A DNA stretch of 64,000 bases from Serratia oryzae (GCF_001976145.1 NZ_MOXD01000005.1:248001-312000), one strand, 5' to 3'. Shown: positions 24,770 through 35,406, counted from the first letter of the stretch. Made by a program: numbers and translations. The notes: generated from the letters alone by a model not told the origin.

Positions 24770-24824
24770 AATAACTCGAGCTGCTGGAAGGCCCACGTAC
24801 CTGCAGCTTGAAATATGACGGAGC
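24770..24824. repeat. Possible remnant of a dispersed enterobacterial palindromic repeat
   Basis: Downstream of lysO, CGAGCTGCTGG and CCTGCAGCTTG form imperfect inverted arms, and the right arm continues as AAATATGACGG. From memory this resembles the ends of a palindromic repeat common in Serratia and Yersinia intergenic regions, here with most of the interior missing. Only one copy is seen in the window, so the repeat status is inferred. Confidence 0.35.
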
Positions 24825-24857
24825 GCAAAGCGTAATAATTCCCATCCGCGCGCTAAT

Positions 24858-24871
24858 TTGTCCTACATCAA
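24858..24871. promoter_or_regulatory. FNR-box-like site upstream of hcp
   Basis: TTGTCCTACATCAA matches TTGAT-N4-ATCAA at 8 of 10 informative bases. With a putative -10 TATGCT at 24923-24928 and start near 24935, the site is centred about 70 bp upstream. That is close to the class I FNR position reported for the E. coli hcp promoter. Confidence 0.55.
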
Positions 24872-24932
24872 GTTTAGGTAAAGTTTTAATAAAAAAGTCT
24901 TTTTAAGCCCTCCCTGACGATCTATGCTCAAA

Positions 24933-24955
24933 AACAGGCATTACAAATGCAACTT
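24933..24955. promoter_or_regulatory. NsrR-box-like palindrome overlapping the hcp start region
   Basis: The arms AACAGGCATT and AAATGCAACTT around a 2-base centre fit the 11-1-11 NsrR motif at about 18 of 23 positions. The site overlaps the expected transcription start and ends 17 bp before the hcp ATG. NsrR repression of hcp-hcr is established in enterobacteria. Confidence 0.6.
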
Positions 24956-24971
24956 TAAAAAGGAAGCGATT

Positions 24972-26621
24972 ATGTTCTGTGTGCAATGTGAACAAACTAT
25001 CCGGACACCGGCAGGTAACGGCTGCTCTTATGCTCAAGGGATGTGTGGCAAAACGGCAGAAACCTCCGACCTGCAAGATCTGCTGGTCGCCGCGCTGCAA
25101 GGCCTCTCCGCCTGGGCCTTACAGGCCCGTGCATTGGGCATTATTGATCATGACATCGACAACTTCTCCCCACGCGCCTTCTTCTCAACGCTGACCAACG
25201 TGAATTTCGATTCCGATCGTATTATCAGCTATGCACGTGAGACCATTGCCCTGCGCGAATCGCTGGCCGCACGCTGCCGCCTGCTGGATGCCAGCGTGCG
25301 TGTCGATCACCCACTGGCGGCCTTGCAACTGGCTGGTAATGATATCCCCACGCTGTTACAGCAGGCGGCACAGTTTGCGCTCAACAGCGATAAAGCCGAC
25401 GTAGGTGATGACATTCACGGCCTGCGTATGCTGTGCTTATACGGCCTGAAAGGGGCCGCCGCCTATATGGAACACGCCCACGTGCTGGGGCAGTTCGATA
25501 ACCAGATCTACGCCGACTATCATGCCTTTATGGCCTGGCTCGGCACCGCACCGCGTGATGTCGATACCCTGCTGAATAACGCCATGGCCATCGGCAAGAT
25601 GAACTTCAACGTTATGGCGCTGCTCGATCGCGGCGAAACCCTGGCGTATGGCGATCCACAGCCTTCCTCAGTCAACGTGCGCCCGGTGGCGGGTAAAGCT
25701 ATCCTGATTTCCGGCCACGATCTGCAAGACCTGCGCCTGTTGCTGGAGCAGACCGAAGGTAGCGGCGTCAACGTCTATACCCACGGCGAAATGCTGCCAG
25801 CACACGCTTACCCAGAGCTGAAAAAATTCCCTCATCTGGTGGGTAACTACGGCAGCGGTTGGCAGAACCAGCAGACCGAATTCGCCAAGTTCCCAGGCCC
25901 GATCGTGATGACCTCCAACTGTATTATCGATCCGAACGTTGGTAACTATGGCGATCGCATCTGGACGCGCAGCATGGTCGGCTGGCCGGGTGTCAAACAC
26001 CTGGAAGGGGACGATTTCAGCGCAGTGATCGACCAGGCCCAGCAGCTCAACGGCTTCCCGTACAATGAGCTTGAACACCTGATCACCATCGGCTTTGGTC
26101 GCCAGGTGCTGCTGAACGCGGCCGATACGGTGATCGATCTGGTAACACAGAAAAAACTGCGCCACGTCTTTCTGGTGGGCGGCTGCGACGGTAGCCGTGA
26201 CGATCGCAGCTATTTCACCGATTTCGCCCGCAGCGTGCCGCAAGATTGCCTGATCATGACGCTGGGGTGCGGCAAGTACCGTTTCAACAAGCTGGACTTC
26301 GGTACGCTGGAAGGCTTGCCACGCCTGCTGGATGTCGGCCAGTGCAACGATGCCTATTCGGCGGTGATGCTGGCGGTAAAACTCTCCGAGAAACTCGGCT
26401 GCACGGTGAACGATCTGCCACTGAGCCTGGTGCTGTCCTGGTTCGAGCAGAAAGCGATCGTCATCCTGCTGACGCTGCTGTCACTGGGCGTAAAAAATAT
26501 CGTTACCGGCCCGAGCGCACCGGCGTTCCTGACCGATAACCTGCTGGCGGTGCTGAACGACAAATTCGGTCTACGCCCGATCACTACCGTAGAGCAGGAC
26601 ATGCAAACGCTGCTCGGCTAA
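24972..26621 (+). CDS. hcp: Hydroxylamine reductase / hybrid cluster protein
   Basis: Cytoplasmic iron-sulfur enzyme that removes nitric oxide (NO reductase) and can reduce hydroxylamine, working with Hcr. 549 residues starting [13 protein letters not shown]. The N-terminal cysteines C3, C6, C18 and C25 have the spacing of the enterobacterial [2Fe-2S] type. Ligands of the hybrid 4Fe-2S-2O cluster include [15 protein letters not shown] and the VGQCNDA region. An AAGGAAG ribosome binding site fixes this ATG. Confidence 0.97.
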   Translation: MFCVQCEQTIRTPAGNGCSYAQGMCGKTAETSDLQDLLVAALQGLSAWALQARALGIIDHDIDNFSPRAFFSTLTNVNFDSDRIISYARETIALRESLAARCRLLDASVRVDHPLAALQLAGNDIPTLLQQAAQFALNSDKADVGDDIHGLRMLCLYGLKGAAAYMEHAHVLGQFDNQIYADYHAFMAWLGTAPRDVDTLLNNAMAIGKMNFNVMALLDRGETLAYGDPQPSSVNVRPVAGKAILISGHDLQDLRLLLEQTEGSGVNVYTHGEMLPAHAYPELKKFPHLVGNYGSGWQNQQTEFAKFPGPIVMTSNCIIDPNVGNYGDRIWTRSMVGWPGVKHLEGDDFSAVIDQAQQLNGFPYNELEHLITIGFGRQVLLNAADTVIDLVTQKKLRHVFLVGGCDGSRDDRSYFTDFARSVPQDCLIMTLGCGKYRFNKLDFGTLEGLPRLLDVGQCNDAYSAVMLAVKLSEKLGCTVNDLPLSLVLSWFEQKAIVILLTLLSLGVKNIVTGPSAPAFLTDNLLAVLNDKFGLRPITTVEQDMQTLLG

Positions 26622-26631
26622 TACCGTTTTC

Positions 26632-26664
26632 CGGGGCTGCAATAGCGGCCCCGTTTTTTATTTT
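26632..26664 (+). terminator. Terminator-like hairpin between hcp and hcr
   Basis: CGGGGCTGC / GCGGCCCCG stem (one T-G wobble) with an AATA loop, followed by TTTTTTATTTTT. The T tract runs to within a few bases of the hcr ribosome binding site (GAGGT). It should partly end transcription between the two genes. Confidence 0.8.
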
Positions 26665-26675
26665 TGAGGTGCACG

Positions 26676-27680
26676 ATGACCCCACCCAGCCCACTTTGCC
26701 CTAACCCGATGCAGGTGCACTCCATCCAGCAGGAAACCGCCGATGTCTGGACGCTAAACCTGATTAATCCTGATGTTTACCTCTATCAACCCGGTCAGTT
26801 TGCGCTGGTCAGCATTCGTAACAGTGAAGATACGCTGCGCGCCTATACCCTCTCCTCCTCGCCCGGTTTAAGCCGTTTTATCAGCCTCAGCGTACGTCGT
26901 CTGCCGGAAGGCAGCGGCTCGAACTGGCTGACGCAGGAAGTCAAACCCGGCGATGTGCTGTGGCTGTCTGATGCTCAGGGCGATTTCAGCTGTGTCCAAC
27001 ACCCCAGCGATCGTTACCTGATGCTGGCAGCCGGCTGCGGCGTTACGCCGATAATGTCGATGTGCCGCTGGCTGGTAGCTAACCGCCCGCAATGCGATAT
27101 CCGCGTAATCTATAACGTGCGCACGCTGGCGGACGTGATTTTTGCCGACGAATGGCAAGATCTGTGTACCGCTCACCCACAGCTGCAACTGACGCTGATC
27201 GCCAAACAGAGTACACAATCTGGCTTGCTGAACGGCCGTATCAGTGCGCCATTCTTACAGCAGGTCGCTCCCGATATCACCGAGCGTGTGGTCATGGCCT
27301 GTGGTTCCGAGCTTTATATGCAGCAGATCGAGCAACTCTGTACGCAGCTTGGCGTTCCCGCCTCACGCTTCCACAAAGAGCAGTTCCATACCTCAGCAGA
27401 ACAGAGCGATGCGTCAAACGAGTCACTGACGTTGCGTATCGGCCAACCGCTGCGTGAGTTCCGCGTCCCGGTTGGTAGCACGCTGCTCGCGGCGTTGGAA
27501 GCCCATAAACTGCCGGTTCTTGCCGCCTGTCGTGCTGGCGTATGTGGCTCCTGCAAAACCCGTATTGTGGCAGGACACTACACCACCAGCAGTACTATGA
27601 CGCTAACCCCGGCAGAAATTGAGCAGGGCTATGTCTTAGCCTGCAGTTGCCAGTTACAGGGTGATGCGACTCTCGCCTGA
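26676..27680 (+). CDS. hcr: NADH oxidoreductase Hcr
   Basis: Electron donor for Hcp. 334 residues. The FAD-binding domain contains RAYTLSSSP. The NAD-binding domain contains LAAGCGVTPIMSM. The C-terminal plant-type [2Fe-2S] ferredoxin domain contains CRAGVCGSCKTRI and the final CSCQ. The MTPPSPLCPN start has GAGGT six bases upstream; a TTG four codons earlier is rejected. E. coli has poxB next, which is absent here. Confidence 0.96.
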   Translation: MTPPSPLCPNPMQVHSIQQETADVWTLNLINPDVYLYQPGQFALVSIRNSEDTLRAYTLSSSPGLSRFISLSVRRLPEGSGSNWLTQEVKPGDVLWLSDAQGDFSCVQHPSDRYLMLAAGCGVTPIMSMCRWLVANRPQCDIRVIYNVRTLADVIFADEWQDLCTAHPQLQLTLIAKQSTQSGLLNGRISAPFLQQVAPDITERVVMACGSELYMQQIEQLCTQLGVPASRFHKEQFHTSAEQSDASNESLTLRIGQPLREFRVPVGSTLLAALEAHKLPVLAACRAGVCGSCKTRIVAGHYTTSSTMTLTPAEIEQGYVLACSCQLQGDATLA

Positions 27681-27774
27681 TCGGACATCCAGCACGCACT
27701 GCATTTTCTGCTTTTTCAGCGCCGCAATCCGGTTATGATGGATGCCATTTCTCTGATTGGCGATAAGGATTCGT

Positions 27775-28791
27775 ATGCTCATAGATTTACGCAGTGATAC
27801 CGTCACGCAACCCTGCGCCGCGATGCGCAGCGTCATGGCGCATGCCGACGTCGGTGACGACGTGTATGGTGACGACCCAACGGTGAACGCACTGCAGGCA
27901 GAAGCCGTCAGGCTCTCCGGCAAAGAGGCGGCGCTGTTCCTGCCCACGGGCACCCAGGCCAACCTGGTAGCACTGTTAAGCCACTGTCAACGCGGTGAGG
28001 AATACATCGTTGGCCAGCAGGCGCACAACTACAAGTACGAAGCGGGCGGTGCCGCCGTGCTGGGCAGCATTCAGCCGCAGCCGATCGAGGCCAATCCCGA
28101 CGGCACCCTACCCTTGGACAAAGTGGCGGCGGCGATCAAACCCGACGATATCCATTTTGCCAAAACCCGCCTGTTAAGCCTGGAAAATACCATCAGCGGG
28201 CGCGTGTTGCCGCTCGATTACCTGCAACAGGCCTGGCAATTCACCCGTGAGCACCATCTGGCACTGCACATCGACGGCGCGCGCATCTTCAACGCCGCCG
28301 TCGCGCTCAACGTTCCGTTGAAAGCCATCGCACAATATTGCGATACCTTTACCATTTGCCTGTCAAAAGGACTGGGTGCACCGGTAGGTTCGCTGTTATG
28401 CGGCAGTGAGGAATTTATCCAGCGTGCTCTCCGCTGGCGCAAAATGACCGGTGGCGGTATGCGCCAGGCCGGTATTCTGGCGGCGGCGGGCCTGTATGCG
28501 CTTGAGCATAACGTGGAACGCTTGAAAGACGATCATGACAACGCGAAATGGCTGGAACAGCAACTGCGTAATATCGGCGTAGACATCGCAGAGCCGGGCG
28601 CGCAGACCAACGTGCTGTATCTGCGTCAATCTCCGGGGATGGCCGCCAAACTCGGCCCATGGATGCGCGAAAACGGTGTGCTGATCAGTTCAGGGCCGCT
28701 GACGCGGATCCTGACCCACCTCAACGTCAGCCGTCAGGATCTGCAGAAAGTGGTCGATTTGTGGCAACAATTTCTGCATCAGCATGCCTGA
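27775..28791 (+). CDS. ltaE: Low-specificity L-threonine aldolase
   Basis: PLP enzyme that splits L-threonine and L-allo-threonine to glycine and acetaldehyde. 338 residues from MLIDLRSDTVTQP. The PLP lysine is in TICLSKGLGAPVGS. HIDGARIFNA (Asp contacting the pyridine nitrogen) and GDDVYGDDP are family blocks. An AAGGA element 7 nt upstream supports this ATG. Confidence 0.97.
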   Translation: MLIDLRSDTVTQPCAAMRSVMAHADVGDDVYGDDPTVNALQAEAVRLSGKEAALFLPTGTQANLVALLSHCQRGEEYIVGQQAHNYKYEAGGAAVLGSIQPQPIEANPDGTLPLDKVAAAIKPDDIHFAKTRLLSLENTISGRVLPLDYLQQAWQFTREHHLALHIDGARIFNAAVALNVPLKAIAQYCDTFTICLSKGLGAPVGSLLCGSEEFIQRALRWRKMTGGGMRQAGILAAAGLYALEHNVERLKDDHDNAKWLEQQLRNIGVDIAEPGAQTNVLYLRQSPGMAAKLGPWMRENGVLISSGPLTRILTHLNVSRQDLQKVVDLWQQFLHQHA

Positions 28792-28803
28792 TGCCGTGTA
28801 GCC

Positions 28804-28834
28804 GCAATCCCCTGATGCTTTTTCGGGGGATTGC
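28804..28834. terminator. Inverted repeat between ltaE and the DUF1294 gene
   Basis: Stem GCAATCCCC / GGGGATTGC (9 bp, perfect) with a 13-nt loop, lying between two convergent genes. There is no T tract on either side, so it may stabilise 3' ends rather than terminate on its own. Confidence 0.5.
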
Positions 28835-28845
28835 GCTGCCCGCGC

Positions 28846-29193
28846 TCAAACCACCATCCGGCCATAGAACCAATAACCGGCCCCCAGTATGGCCAGCAGG
28901 TTCACCACCACGCTAAGCATAAAATAGGTCTTGAAGGGCTGTTTTTGCGTTTTATGCCGGAAAAGCTGCTGGCCCAAAATAGCTCCCAGCCAGCCGCCGA
29001 TCAGCCCAAACAGCAACAGCGTGATTTCTGGTACGCGCTGCCACCCCTTGCAGGCGGCGAGTTTATCCCCACCATAAATCAACAGCGTCAGCAGGTTAAC
29101 CAGCAGTAGCCAGAGCCAAAGAGGGTTTGGAAAGTACAGGCAGCCAGCGGAGAGCAGCGCCAGGAAGAGATAGCAGAAATGATTGATTTTCAT
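28846..29193 (-). CDS. DUF1294 small membrane protein
   Basis: 115 residues with three to four hydrophobic segments. The signature YGGDKLAACKGWQRVPE followed by LFGLIGGWLGAILGQQLFRHKTQKQPF is typical of DUF1294 inner-membrane proteins, whose function is unknown. It converges on ltaE. Confidence 0.85.
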   Translation of the reverse strand: MKINHFCYLFLALLSAGCLYFPNPLWLWLLLVNLLTLLIYGGDKLAACKGWQRVPEITLLLFGLIGGWLGAILGQQLFRHKTQKQPFKTYFMLSVVVNLLAILGAGYWFYGRMVV

Positions 29194-29350
29194 CGAAGTT
29201 CACGGATGCTGAGCAAGATACGCTGCGTATAGTGGACTGACGCCCGCTCAAATGCAACGCGGAATATCCATACAAAAAGTGAATTTAATCAGCAAATTTG
29301 GCATCCTGTCACTCCTCCTACACCAAAAATAATGATACAAGGCTGTATTA

Positions 29351-30799
29351 ATGATACCCCAACGTATTCTGGTTCTCGGAGCCAGCGGCTATATCGGCCA
29401 GCATCTGATCCCCCGGCTGGTGGAACAAGGGCATGAGATCACCGCCGCCGCGCGCCGCATACAATGGCTGGAAGAGCAAAACTGGCCACGCGTGAGCTGC
29501 CGTTACGTGGATATCTATCGCCCGGAAACGCTGGAGGCAGCGTTATGGCAGATTGATACCGTTTACTACCTGATTCATGGTATGGGCGACGGTGATGGTT
29601 TTATCGAAAAAGAGCGTCAGGCAGCAGAAAACCTGCGTAACGCCTTGCGCGGTTCAAAAGTTAAACAGGTGATTTTCCTCGGCGCGTTGCAACCAAAAGA
29701 GAGCAAAAGCTCGCCACACCTGATCGCCCGCAAACTGACCGGCGAAATTCTGCGCCAGAGCGGTATTCCAGTGACCGAATTACGCGCCAGCATCGTCGTC
29801 GGCCCCGGTTCCGCCGCATTCGAAGTGATGCGCGATATGGTTTACAACCTGCCGATCCTCACACCTCCGCGCTGGGTGCGTTCAAAATCCTCGCCGGTTG
29901 CGCTGGAAAACTTACTGGTGTACCTCACTGAACTGCTGCAGCACCCGGCGCAGGAGAATCGCATTTTTGATGTCGCCGGGCCGGAATACATCAGCTATCA
30001 AACCCTGTTTGAGCGCTTTATCGTCATCAGCGGTAAAAAACGCTGGCTGATCCCGGTTCCATTACCCACACGTTTTATCTCGGTGTGGTTTATCAGCATG
30101 ATTACCTCGGTTCCCACTTCAATCGCCAGTGCGCTGATACAAGGGCTGAACCACGATCTCCCTGCCGATGGCCAACCGCTGCAGGCGCTGATCCCACAGA
30201 GGCTGCAAACCTTTGATGAGGCGGTGAAGGAAACGTTGCGCCGCGAGGATGAAGTGATCGATTCAGCCGACTGGGGCTACGATCCTGAAGCCCGAGCCCG
30301 CTGGCGGCCAGGCTACGGCTTTTACCCGAAACAGGCTGGCTGCACGCTGGATACGCAGGCCTCCAGCGCCGCTTTATGGCACGTGGTGCAGCAACTGGGC
30401 GGCAAAGAAGGCTACTTCTACGCCAACATTTTGTGGCAGATTCGCGCACGTATGGATGACCTGACGGGTAACGGCATCGTTTATGGCCGCCCTGCGCGCG
30501 ATACGCTAGAGGTTGGCGATCTGGTTGACGGCTGGAAAGTGATCACCATGAAGCCACTGCGTCAGTTGGCGCTGATGTTCGGTATGAAGGCGCCAGGTCT
30601 CGGTCGGCTGACATTCAGCATCAATGAGAAGAGCGATTGCCGTCAGCTTGATGTGCGCGCCTGGTGGCACCCCGCCGGTTTCAGCGGTTTGCTGTATTGG
30701 TTTGTGATGATGCCCGCACACCTGTTTATTTTCCGCGGCATGGCCAAACGCATCGCCAAATTGGCCGAAGAGTACGATCATCACCCCCCGGAGAAATGA
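29351..30799 (+). CDS. ybjT: NAD(P)-binding SDR-family protein YbjT
   Basis: 482 residues. The N-terminal Rossmann domain has [10 protein letters not shown] near residue 10, followed by an epimerase-like fold. The C-terminal about 170 residues form the DUF2867 domain, ending with a hydrophobic segment ([18 protein letters not shown]). Its biochemical role is unknown. The neighbours match E. coli. Confidence 0.92.
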   Translation: MIPQRILVLGASGYIGQHLIPRLVEQGHEITAAARRIQWLEEQNWPRVSCRYVDIYRPETLEAALWQIDTVYYLIHGMGDGDGFIEKERQAAENLRNALRGSKVKQVIFLGALQPKESKSSPHLIARKLTGEILRQSGIPVTELRASIVVGPGSAAFEVMRDMVYNLPILTPPRWVRSKSSPVALENLLVYLTELLQHPAQENRIFDVAGPEYISYQTLFERFIVISGKKRWLIPVPLPTRFISVWFISMITSVPTSIASALIQGLNHDLPADGQPLQALIPQRLQTFDEAVKETLRREDEVIDSADWGYDPEARARWRPGYGFYPKQAGCTLDTQASSAALWHVVQQLGGKEGYFYANILWQIRARMDDLTGNGIVYGRPARDTLEVGDLVDGWKVITMKPLRQLALMFGMKAPGLGRLTFSINEKSDCRQLDVRAWWHPAGFSGLLYWFVMMPAHLFIFRGMAKRIAKLAEEYDHHPPEK

Positions 30800-30962
30800 T
30801 GATGGTGTCTATTTACCGATCAACCGCACAGTTTACAGCAGCGGTTGGGTGCTTTCCGATTGCATAGCTCACTGATTCACGAAAGAATGGCGGCCAACTT
30901 GTACTGGGGAGTCGTAACTCCCCGCTCCGTATTCTGATTTTTGGTGAGAACTCGAGTTCGCT

Positions 30963-31973
30963 ATGAAGGTATTGGTCACCGGTGCCACCAGTGGTTTAGG
31001 CCGTAACGCCGTTGAATATCTGCGCCGCCAAGGCATAAAAGTGCGCGCTACTGGCAGCAACCAGGCGATGAGCAGCCTGCTGCAAAAGCTGGGTGCCGAA
31101 TTTATTCATGCCGATCTCACCAATCTGATCTCCTCACAGGCCAAGGCCATGCTGGCAGATGTGGACGTGTTATGGCACTGCTCCAGCTTTACCTCCCCCT
31201 GGGGCACTGAGAAGGCCTTTGAACTGGCCAACGTGCGTGCTACCCGCCGTTTGGGAGAATGGGCTGCCGCTTACGGCGTTTCGCAGTTTATCCATATCTC
31301 GTCACCGGCAATTTACTTCGACTATCGGCACCATCGCAACGTGGACGAGGATTTCCGCCCGCTGCGCTACGCCAATGAGTTCGCCCGCAGCAAGGCATCC
31401 GGGGAGCAAGTGATCCAGCAACTGGCGTTGTCCAACCCGCAAACCCACTTTACCATTCTGCGCCCACAGGGGCTGTTTGGCCCGCACGACAAAGTGATGC
31501 TGCCACGCCTGCTGCAGATGATTAAGCACTATGGCAGCCTGCTGCTGCCGCGCGGGGGTAACGCGTTGGTGGATATGACCTATCTGGAAAATGCGGTCCA
31601 CGCCATGTGGCTGGCAACCCAGAAAGAGACCACCCAGTCTGGCCGTGCCTACAACATCACCAATCAGCAGGTCTGCCCACTGCGCGAAGTTGTACAGCAA
31701 CTGATCGACGAATTGGGCATGAAATGCCGCATCCGCTCGGTGCCTTATCCCATGCTGGACATGATCGCGCGCGGCATGGAAAAGCTCAGCAACAAAAGCG
31801 AGAAAGAGCCGGTGTTGACCCACTACGGAGTCGCCAAGCTTAACTTCGACCTGACGCTGGACACCACCCGAGCACAGCAGGAGTTAGGCTACCAGCCGCT
31901 GATTTCGCTGGAGGAAGGCATCAGCCGCACGGCCCGCTGGCTGAAAGATCACGGTAAACTGCACGGTTTATGA
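30963..31973 (+). CDS. ybjS: NAD-dependent epimerase/dehydratase family protein YbjS
   Basis: 336 residues. The N-terminal nucleotide-binding motif is [16 protein letters not shown], and an extended-SDR fold with [11 protein letters not shown] and a Tyr-x3-Lys-like region (YANEFARSK) follows. The substrate is not known; a steroid/sugar epimerase-like reductase is plausible. Its stop overlaps the end of the convergent amiD by 6 bp. Confidence 0.9.
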   Translation: MKVLVTGATSGLGRNAVEYLRRQGIKVRATGSNQAMSSLLQKLGAEFIHADLTNLISSQAKAMLADVDVLWHCSSFTSPWGTEKAFELANVRATRRLGEWAAAYGVSQFIHISSPAIYFDYRHHRNVDEDFRPLRYANEFARSKASGEQVIQQLALSNPQTHFTILRPQGLFGPHDKVMLPRLLQMIKHYGSLLLPRGGNALVDMTYLENAVHAMWLATQKETTQSGRAYNITNQQVCPLREVVQQLIDELGMKCRIRSVPYPMLDMIARGMEKLSNKSEKEPVLTHYGVAKLNFDLTLDTTRAQQELGYQPLISLEEGISRTARWLKDHGKLHGL

Positions 31974-32816
31974 TCGGCGCACAGCACCATATTTCGCCAA
32001 TAACGCATCAATAATCGCCTCACTTTCGGCATCCGGCTCACCGCGATAATCGCTGGGCCGGAAATGCATCTGAAATGCCGCCAGCACATTCCGCTGCTGT
32101 TTGGCATCCCACTGCGGATCGATACCGTAACCATAGCGTGCCAGCTTCTCTAACAGCGTCGCCATCGGCACTGGCATCTGTTTGTCACGCCCCGCCAGAT
32201 AACGCTCGACCACTGGCCGATCCGGCCAGGCACCGATGCCCGCCTGCGCCAGTTGTTGCCAGGGGAATAACGGCCCAGGATCCTGCTTACGCTGCGGAGC
32301 GATATCGCTGTGGCCAACCACGTCTGTCGGCTGCAGGCCATAGCGCTGCACAATATCGCGGCTGAGGCGAATCAGCAGATCGATTTGTTCGCGGGTATAG
32401 GGCTGCCAATGTGTGCCTAATAGCATATGGCTGAAGCCAGGGTTGACGATCTCAATTCCGATCGAGGTATCGTTCAGATTACTGCGCCCACGCCAGTAGC
32501 TGGCCCCGGCATGCCAAGCGCGCATCTCTTCCGGCACCAGTTGAAAGGCAACGGGTTTACCATCGCGTAATGAGGGATTATCCGGCAGTAGATAATGAGC
32601 GCTGACGTGTTCATCGGTCAGGGTTTTCAGCGATGAATGGAAATTTTCGGCGGTATAATGCATCACCAAAAAACGGATACGCTGATCGGCCCCCAGCGCC
32701 TGATGCCGCGTTTCCAACTGATAGCTGCCGTGATCCACCCACGTGTCGCCCCCTGAGCTTTGGCAGCCCACCAACAGCGCTAGCATGATGGCAACGATCC
32801 CTAATCTTATATTCAC
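31968..32816 (-). CDS. amiD: N-acetylmuramoyl-L-alanine amidase AmiD (lipoprotein)
   Basis: Zinc amidase anchored in the outer membrane that cleaves the MurNAc-L-Ala bond, including anhydro-muropeptides. 282 residues from a GTG start preceded by AGGAAG; a TTG 13 codons upstream lacks this RBS. The signal ends in the lipobox LLVGC. Amidase_2 zinc ligands are in VMHYTAENF and [19 protein letters not shown]-terminal peptidoglycan-binding helical region follows ([18 protein letters not shown]). Confidence 0.93.
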   Translation of the reverse strand: MNIRLGIVAIMLALLVGCQSSGGDTWVDHGSYQLETRHQALGADQRIRFLVMHYTAENFHSSLKTLTDEHVSAHYLLPDNPSLRDGKPVAFQLVPEEMRAWHAGASYWRGRSNLNDTSIGIEIVNPGFSHMLLGTHWQPYTREQIDLLIRLSRDIVQRYGLQPTDVVGHSDIAPQRKQDPGPLFPWQQLAQAGIGAWPDRPVVERYLAGRDKQMPVPMATLLEKLARYGYGIDPQWDAKQQRNVLAAFQMHFRPSDYRGEPDAESEAIIDALLAKYGAVRRS

Positions 32817-32855
32817 CCGTTTCTTCCTGTCTTTTTTGTTCGCTGGTTTCTGCAA

Positions 32856-33186
32856 TCACGGGCAACTTACCTCAGATAATCTGTACTAACACTCAACAAG
32901 AGTTCACAAAGCCCGCTGATTTACAAGGAAGTGTAACCCACTATCCATGCTGCAGCGCTACCCCGCTAGCCTGAAAAAACCTGCGTAAATTATCAGCAAC
33001 TTGAAAAAATTCGCTACCGATATCACACAGTACGCGACAAATCCGCCATTCACGCGTGAGTCGCGGTATCTTGTGCTATTCTTTCATCATTTTGACGCGT
33101 AGTAATAAATTTTAACTCACAAAGATTGCATAAGTATTCTGTGGAAGTTAACATTCGCGGCATCAATGTCTATTCAATTCCGGCGC
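32856..33186. other. Intergenic region between amiD and artP
   Basis: Divergent promoter region of about 330 bp. Apart from the ARG-box-like site at 33127-33140 no gene or hairpin terminator is visible. The part nearest artP is AT-rich. Confidence 0.5.
33127..33140. promoter_or_regulatory. ARG-box-like site upstream of artP
   Basis: TGCATAAGTATTCT resembles the ArgR core TGAAT-W4-ATTCA with three mismatches. It is 47 bp before the artP start. ArgR control of art genes is known in E. coli. Confidence 0.5.
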
Positions 33187-33915
33187 ATGAGTATTCAACT
33201 AAAAGATATCAATTGCTTTTACGGCGCGCACCAGGCGCTGTTTAACATCACGCTGGATTGCCCAGCAGGGGAAACCTTAGTGCTGCTTGGCCCAAGCGGT
33301 GCGGGGAAAAGCTCATTGCTGCGGGTCCTGAACCTGCTCGAAATGCCGCGCTCAGGCCAACTGCAGATTGCAGGCAATCAATTCGACTTCAAACAGACGC
33401 CGAGCGAAAAAGCCATTCGCGAGCTGCGCCAGAACGTCGGCATGGTATTCCAGCAATATAATCTCTGGCCTCACCTGACCGTGGTGCAGAACCTGATCGA
33501 AGCTCCTTGCCGCGTGCTTGGCTTGAGCAAAGCACAGGCGATGGAGCGTGCCGATAAGCTGCTCAAACGCCTGCGTCTGACCGACTTTACCGATCGTTTC
33601 CCGCTGCATCTTTCAGGCGGCCAGCAACAGCGTGTCGCTATTGCCCGTGCGCTGATGATGGAGCCTCAGGTGTTACTGTTCGATGAACCGACGGCCGCAC
33701 TGGACCCAGAGATTACCGCCCAGATTGTCAGCATCATCCGCGAACTGGCCGGTACCGGTATCACTCAGGTGATCGTCACCCACGAGGTTGAAGTGGCGCG
33801 TAAAACCGCCAGCCGTGTGGTGTATATGGAAAACGGCCACGTGGTGGAACAGGGCGATGCCAGCCACTTTGCGCAGCCGCAAACGGCTGAATTTGCTAAC
33901 TATTTATCACACTAA
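33187..33915 (+). CDS. artP: Arginine ABC transporter ATP-binding protein ArtP
   Basis: ATPase of the high-affinity arginine importer. 242 residues from [13 protein letters not shown], equal to E. coli. Walker A is GPSGAGKSS, signature LSGGQQQR, Walker [13 protein letters not shown]-loop VTHE. A second ATG at 33166 gives a near-duplicate start (MSIQF..MSIQL) and cannot be excluded. First gene of artPIQM. Confidence 0.95.
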   Translation: MSIQLKDINCFYGAHQALFNITLDCPAGETLVLLGPSGAGKSSLLRVLNLLEMPRSGQLQIAGNQFDFKQTPSEKAIRELRQNVGMVFQQYNLWPHLTVVQNLIEAPCRVLGLSKAQAMERADKLLKRLRLTDFTDRFPLHLSGGQQQRVAIARALMMEPQVLLFDEPTAALDPEITAQIVSIIRELAGTGITQVIVTHEVEVARKTASRVVYMENGHVVEQGDASHFAQPQTAEFANYLSH

Positions 33916-33948
33916 TAAATTGTCTTGCTGTTTTTAGGGGAGTTTGCG

Positions 33949-34680
33949 ATGAAAAAATTCATTATTGCCGCCGTTCTGGCGGGTATCAGCGTTTCCGCCT
34001 CTGCGGCTGAAAAGGTCCGTTTTGCGATGGAGGCCTCCTATCCTCCTTTCGAATCTATCGGCGCAGACAATAAAATTCAGGGCTTCGATATCGATCTGGC
34101 TAATGCCTTGTGTAAAGAGATCCAGGCAGAATGCAGCTTCACCAACCAGGCTTTCGACAGCCTGATCCCCAGCCTGAAGTTCAAGCGCTTCGATGCGGTA
34201 ATATCTGGGATGGATATCACCCCCGAGCGCCAAAAGCAGGTGCTGTTCACCCAGCCTTACTATGCCAACTCGGCGCTGTTTATTGCGCAGAAAGGTAAAG
34301 TGGCTGATGCTACCGCCTTGAAAGGCAAACGCGTTGGCGTGCAAAATGGCACCACTCACCAGAAATACCTGACCGATAAACACCCAGAAATCACCACCGT
34401 ACCTTACGATAGCTATCAGAATGCCATTCTGGATCTGAAAAACGGCCGGGTTGATGCGGTATTTGGCGACACCGCCGTAGTTAACGATTGGCTGAAGCAG
34501 AACGCTGAGCTGGCCGCCGTGGGTGACAAAGTGACGGACAAAGATTACTTCGGCACCGGGTTGGGTATCGCCATGCGCCTGCAGAATACTGAGCTGCAGA
34601 GCAAACTCAATGCCGCCTTGGATAAAATCAAACAGGATGGGACTTACGAAACCATCTACAAAAAATGGTTCCAGCAGTAA
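33949..34680 (+). CDS. artI: Arginine ABC transporter periplasmic binding protein ArtI
   Basis: 243 residues with a signal peptide (MKKFIIAAVLAGISVSASAA). It belongs to the SBP_bac_3 amino-acid-binding fold: VRFAMEASYPPFES, GFDIDLANAL, FTQPYYANSA and the ligand Asp in VFGDTAVV. RBS AGGGGAG precedes the ATG. Very similar to ArtJ at 36263. Confidence 0.94.
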   Translation: MKKFIIAAVLAGISVSASAAEKVRFAMEASYPPFESIGADNKIQGFDIDLANALCKEIQAECSFTNQAFDSLIPSLKFKRFDAVISGMDITPERQKQVLFTQPYYANSALFIAQKGKVADATALKGKRVGVQNGTTHQKYLTDKHPEITTVPYDSYQNAILDLKNGRVDAVFGDTAVVNDWLKQNAELAAVGDKVTDKDYFGTGLGIAMRLQNTELQSKLNAALDKIKQDGTYETIYKKWFQQ

Positions 34681-34689
34681 TCAACATCC

Positions 34690-35406
34690 ATGAATGAAAT
34701 CCAACCTTTAGCCAGCGCCGCCGGGATGACCGTCGGCCTTGCCGTTTGTGCCTTGGTCCTTGGGCTGATCCTGGCGATGCTGTTTGCCGTCTGGGAATCC
34801 TCACGCTGGAAAGTGGTCAGTTGGCTCGGCACCGCCTGGGTAACCCTGCTGCGCGGCCTGCCGGAAATTCTGGTGGTGCTGTTTATTTATTTCGGCTCGT
34901 CCCAGCTGTTACTGATGCTGTCGGACGGCTTTACCCTGAATTTTGGCCTGTTCCAGTTGCCGGTGCAGTTGGCTATCGATAACTTCGAAGTCAGCCCGTT
35001 CCTGTGCGGCGTGATCGCCCTGGCCCTGCTCTATTCTGCCTACGCCTCTCAGACGCTGCGTGGTGCGCTGAAAGCCGTGCCGCAGGGCCAATGGGAATCC
35101 GGCCAGGCTCTGGGGCTGGGGAAAGCGGCGATTTTCTTCCGCCTAATCATGCCGCAGATGTGGCGTCACGCGTTACCTGGATTAGGCAACCAATGGTTGG
35201 TGCTGCTGAAGGATACCGCGCTGGTATCGCTGATCAGCGTCAACGATCTGATGCTGCAAACCAAGAGTATCGCTACCCGCACTCAGGAGCCCTTTACCTG
35301 GTACGTGATCGCGGCGGCGATTTATCTGCTCGTGACCCTGTTCAGCCAATATATCCTTAAACGGATCGAACTCCGTACTACGCGTTTTGAGCGGGGGCCA
35401 TCCTGA
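34690..35406 (+). CDS. artQ: Arginine ABC transporter permease ArtQ
   Basis: 238-residue inner-membrane permease of the HisMQ type with about five TM helices. The EAA-loop region is [20 protein letters not shown]. It starts 9 bp after artI, and its stop overlaps the artM start (ATGA). Confidence 0.95.
   Translation: MNEIQPLASAAGMTVGLAVCALVLGLILAMLFAVWESSRWKVVSWLGTAWVTLLRGLPEILVVLFIYFGSSQLLLMLSDGFTLNFGLFQLPVQLAIDNFEVSPFLCGVIALALLYSAYASQTLRGALKAVPQGQWESGQALGLGKAAIFFRLIMPQMWRHALPGLGNQWLVLLKDTALVSLISVNDLMLQTKSIATRTQEPFTWYVIAAAIYLLVTLFSQYILKRIELRTTRFERGPS

Noticed and set aside
33000-33125. Possible CRISPR or tandem repeats in AT-rich intergenic DNA
   Set aside because: No regularly spaced repeats of 20-40 bp were seen here or anywhere in the window.
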